From Heterostelium multicystogenum (Eukaryota; Evosea; Eumycetozoa; Acytosteliales; Acytosteliaceae), in NCBI GenBank assembly GCA_003667245.1, contig RCNN01000418.1, forward strand, positions 1-12,166: a DNA stretch of 12,166 nt, in the 5' to 3' direction. The notes under the pieces were generated by a model. It made no database searches. It was not told the DNA's origin and saw only the letters and a list, made by a program, of their open reading frames with translations. Shown here in pieces: positions 10,572 through 12,166 of the stretch. Numbering within the stretch: the first letter of the stretch is position 1; every line of letters starts with the position of its first letter. Made by a program: the position numbers and the translations under genes.

Positions 10572-11745
10572 TTACTTTTTAAAATAATAGTTTAAACCAG
10601 GATATGGAACCAATCCTGCAAGTTGTTTGCCACGATTTGTTAGCTCCGGAAGTTTCTTGACATCATATTTAAATTTGTCTATTATCTCATTGTTTCCGAT
10701 AGGTTCTTGGATTCTTTGGAAACATCTTTATACTCTCGCTTGCCCAATGTGAAGTCATTCGTTTCTCTTTGAAGCACTTTAACCTTCTTTTTTAAAATCG
10801 GATTCTGAAATGAGATTGGCAGGTTGGTATGACACATAGACCACCATACGACAGAGATCAGGCGTTGTCGGAGCACATGCATAGTGTATCGTTCTCGAGT
10901 CCCACAACACGACATCACCTATATTGCAATTGACCTTGATTTTCTTGCAATCCTTAAAGTGCTTTAATGTTATTGGATCATTTTCAAAACTTCCACCAAT
11001 CTCCTTTAGAATCTATGCCAGTTTCTTTGAAATATTTGTCATGTATTAGATGGGATCCTTCATACACTATAAGACCACCATCATTATCGCCACATGTGTT
11101 TAGATTTAGAAATCCTTGCACACATCTGAATCCAAACTTATTACTTGCTCTAAATGTATCACCAAATGAAATTAGTAATTCTATCAACAATTCATCCAAA
11201 CCAAATTTGCAATACTCAACTGGTCAAAGTGATACCATCCTTTGGTCTCTCTGGTTAGTCGCTTTGACAGATTGCCTCCATCGAAACTAACCAGCAAGCG
11301 ATCAGTATTATAAATCTTTGTAAACACATCAATAATGGGTTGTTCACACCTGATGTCCCAAACGAATTGATTCTGACCAAAAAGCATAATGTTGAAATAT
11401 ACCATGTATATTGCCAGGCCAGTTGGAATTGACCCAAGTTGAAGAATCATTTCGTTTCACTCCGGTGTTGAAGTTCTTCCCATCCAATCCCAGAAGGAGT
11501 CACTATAGACTTTACACCTCTCAGTTGGCACCACATTTGGTACAACTGCCCATCCCTTATGATAGAGGTCCTTTCGCCACTGCGGCCAATCCTCTTTGTA
11601 AACATTACAGCTGTTCTCAATAGTTGAATAGCTGATCTTTCTCGACGAAGGAACTCTAACATTTAGCTTTTCATCTTCGCTTTCACTCTCACTACTGCTG
11701 CTATCGGTGTAATCACTATCACTCTCAGCAACCTCTTTCTTTTTT
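10572..11745 (-). CDS. Phytanoyl-CoA dioxygenase (PhyH) family 2-oxoglutarate/Fe(II) oxygenase, frame-broken
   Basis: Double-stranded beta-helix oxygenase that would couple 2-oxoglutarate decarboxylation to oxidation of an unknown substrate. Visible in order: an acidic Ser-rich start (SDSDYTDSSSSESESEDE), a helical lead (GWAVVPNVVPTERC, FWDWM), HGIFQHYAF with QFVWDIR, then YNTDRLLVSFDGGN. The core has WYHFDQ with the iron-binding His-x-Asp (11223-11231), CVQGFLNLNTCGDNDGGL, YEGSH, then GDVVLWDSRTIHYA with the distal His (10884-10886) and the 2-oxoglutarate Arg in LCRMVVYVSYQP (10848-10850). The C-terminus is LPELTNRGKQLAGLVPYPG. All catalytic residues are present, so the fold looks functional. 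Breaks: +1 at 11736-11738, 11379-11383, 10986-10989 and 10794-10797; -1 at 11479-11481, 11219-11223 and 10720-10722. The start codon is not identified. The pattern matches fungal/amoebal PhyH-like proteins rather than true peroxisomal PHYH, and I see no peroxisomal signal. Confidence 0.8.
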
Positions 11746-12166
11746 AGTTAATGGTTGCTGTTGTTGTTTGACAGCTGATTTGCCCGAACAGTCGCAGGCG
11801 TAGTTGGTTTAATTAGTTCTAATTTTTGTTTTCTTCTCAAATTGGTTTGTTTTTGGTTATTATTAATAATTATTATTATAGTTTTTATTTGGTTTGTTGC
11901 TAAACAACAACAATCATCATCATCGACACCCGAAAGGACATTCCTTTCTTTTTAATAATTTAATTTCATCATTTTGTAGTTTATATATATAGTATTAATT
12001 ATTTAGTTATTGCAATAACAAAGTATATGCGATATGTATATTTTTAAACTAAGTTAGGTAGTTTTATACTTGCGGTGTGAGCTGTTTTGTCAATGATTTC
12101 TTAGAAATGAAAGTACTTTCATTCAATTGCACAACCACATGTAAATCTATTTATAAATATGGAAAT
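11746..12166. other. AT-rich region upstream of the PhyH gene
   Basis: The minus strand near 11750-11860 still reads as Gln/Asn/Lys-rich low-complexity (for example KQQQQPLTKK and LRRKQKLELIKP), so the PhyH reading frame may start further right, possibly near an ATG around 11940, perhaps across an intron. Beyond 11960 the DNA is very AT-rich and looks like promoter or spacer. No other feature is seen up to the window end. Confidence 0.4.

Overview
The window looks like nuclear DNA of a dictyostelid social amoeba, probably not Dictyostelium discoideum. Evidence: compact genes with short AT-rich GT...AG introns of 68-186 bp, AT-rich spacers with simple repeats, a dictyostelid-style ABCC transporter, and an F-box/leucine-rich gene rich in 'SNNT' motifs. 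The coding DNA is too GC-rich for D. discoideum. The species is inferred, not shown.

Layout, left to right: (1) 1-3068, minus strand, an ABCC (MRP-type) ABC transporter running off the left edge, with TMD1, NBD1 and the start of TMD2 present. (2) 3069-4619, a divergent AT-rich spacer with microsatellites. (3) 4620-5222, plus strand, a three-exon gene for a small secreted protein that I do not recognise. (4) 5336-7510, minus strand, a four-exon gene for an FG nucleoporin best matched to Nup58 (Nup49 in yeast), convergent with gene 3. (5) 7511-8653, a spacer holding two truncated relics of the F-box gene 5' end, an inverted-repeat pair and a doubtful acidic ORF. (6) 8654 to about 10211, minus strand, an F-box/leucine-rich-repeat-like gene. 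(7) 10572 to about 11745, minus strand, a phytanoyl-CoA dioxygenase-family (PhyH) 2-oxoglutarate/Fe(II) oxygenase. (8) 11746-12166, upstream AT-rich DNA.

The dominant oddity is that every gene is broken by single-base indels, about 40 in total and roughly one per 100-200 coding bases. Most lie in short homopolymers, and most are one base too many. If each site is allowed one base of slack, the reading frame continues with intact family motifs: Walker [14 protein letters not shown], the HxD...H...R oxygenase residues and the Nup58 coiled coils. Because this affects even a probably essential nucleoporin, and because sibling copies of the same 45-bp repeat lack the extra base, I read the breaks as uncorrected sequencing or assembly errors rather than five independent pseudogenes. 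Gene spans below therefore follow the homology-supported path across frames.

The genes do not form a pathway: membrane export, a secreted protein, nuclear pore, probable ubiquitin-ligase adaptor and oxygenase. I found no mobile element with coding capacity, CRISPR array, rRNA or tRNA, and no convincing previously undescribed system. The most unusual real structures are the F-box 5' relics with a micro-inverted 24-bp segment, and the SLG-rich repeats of the nucleoporin.
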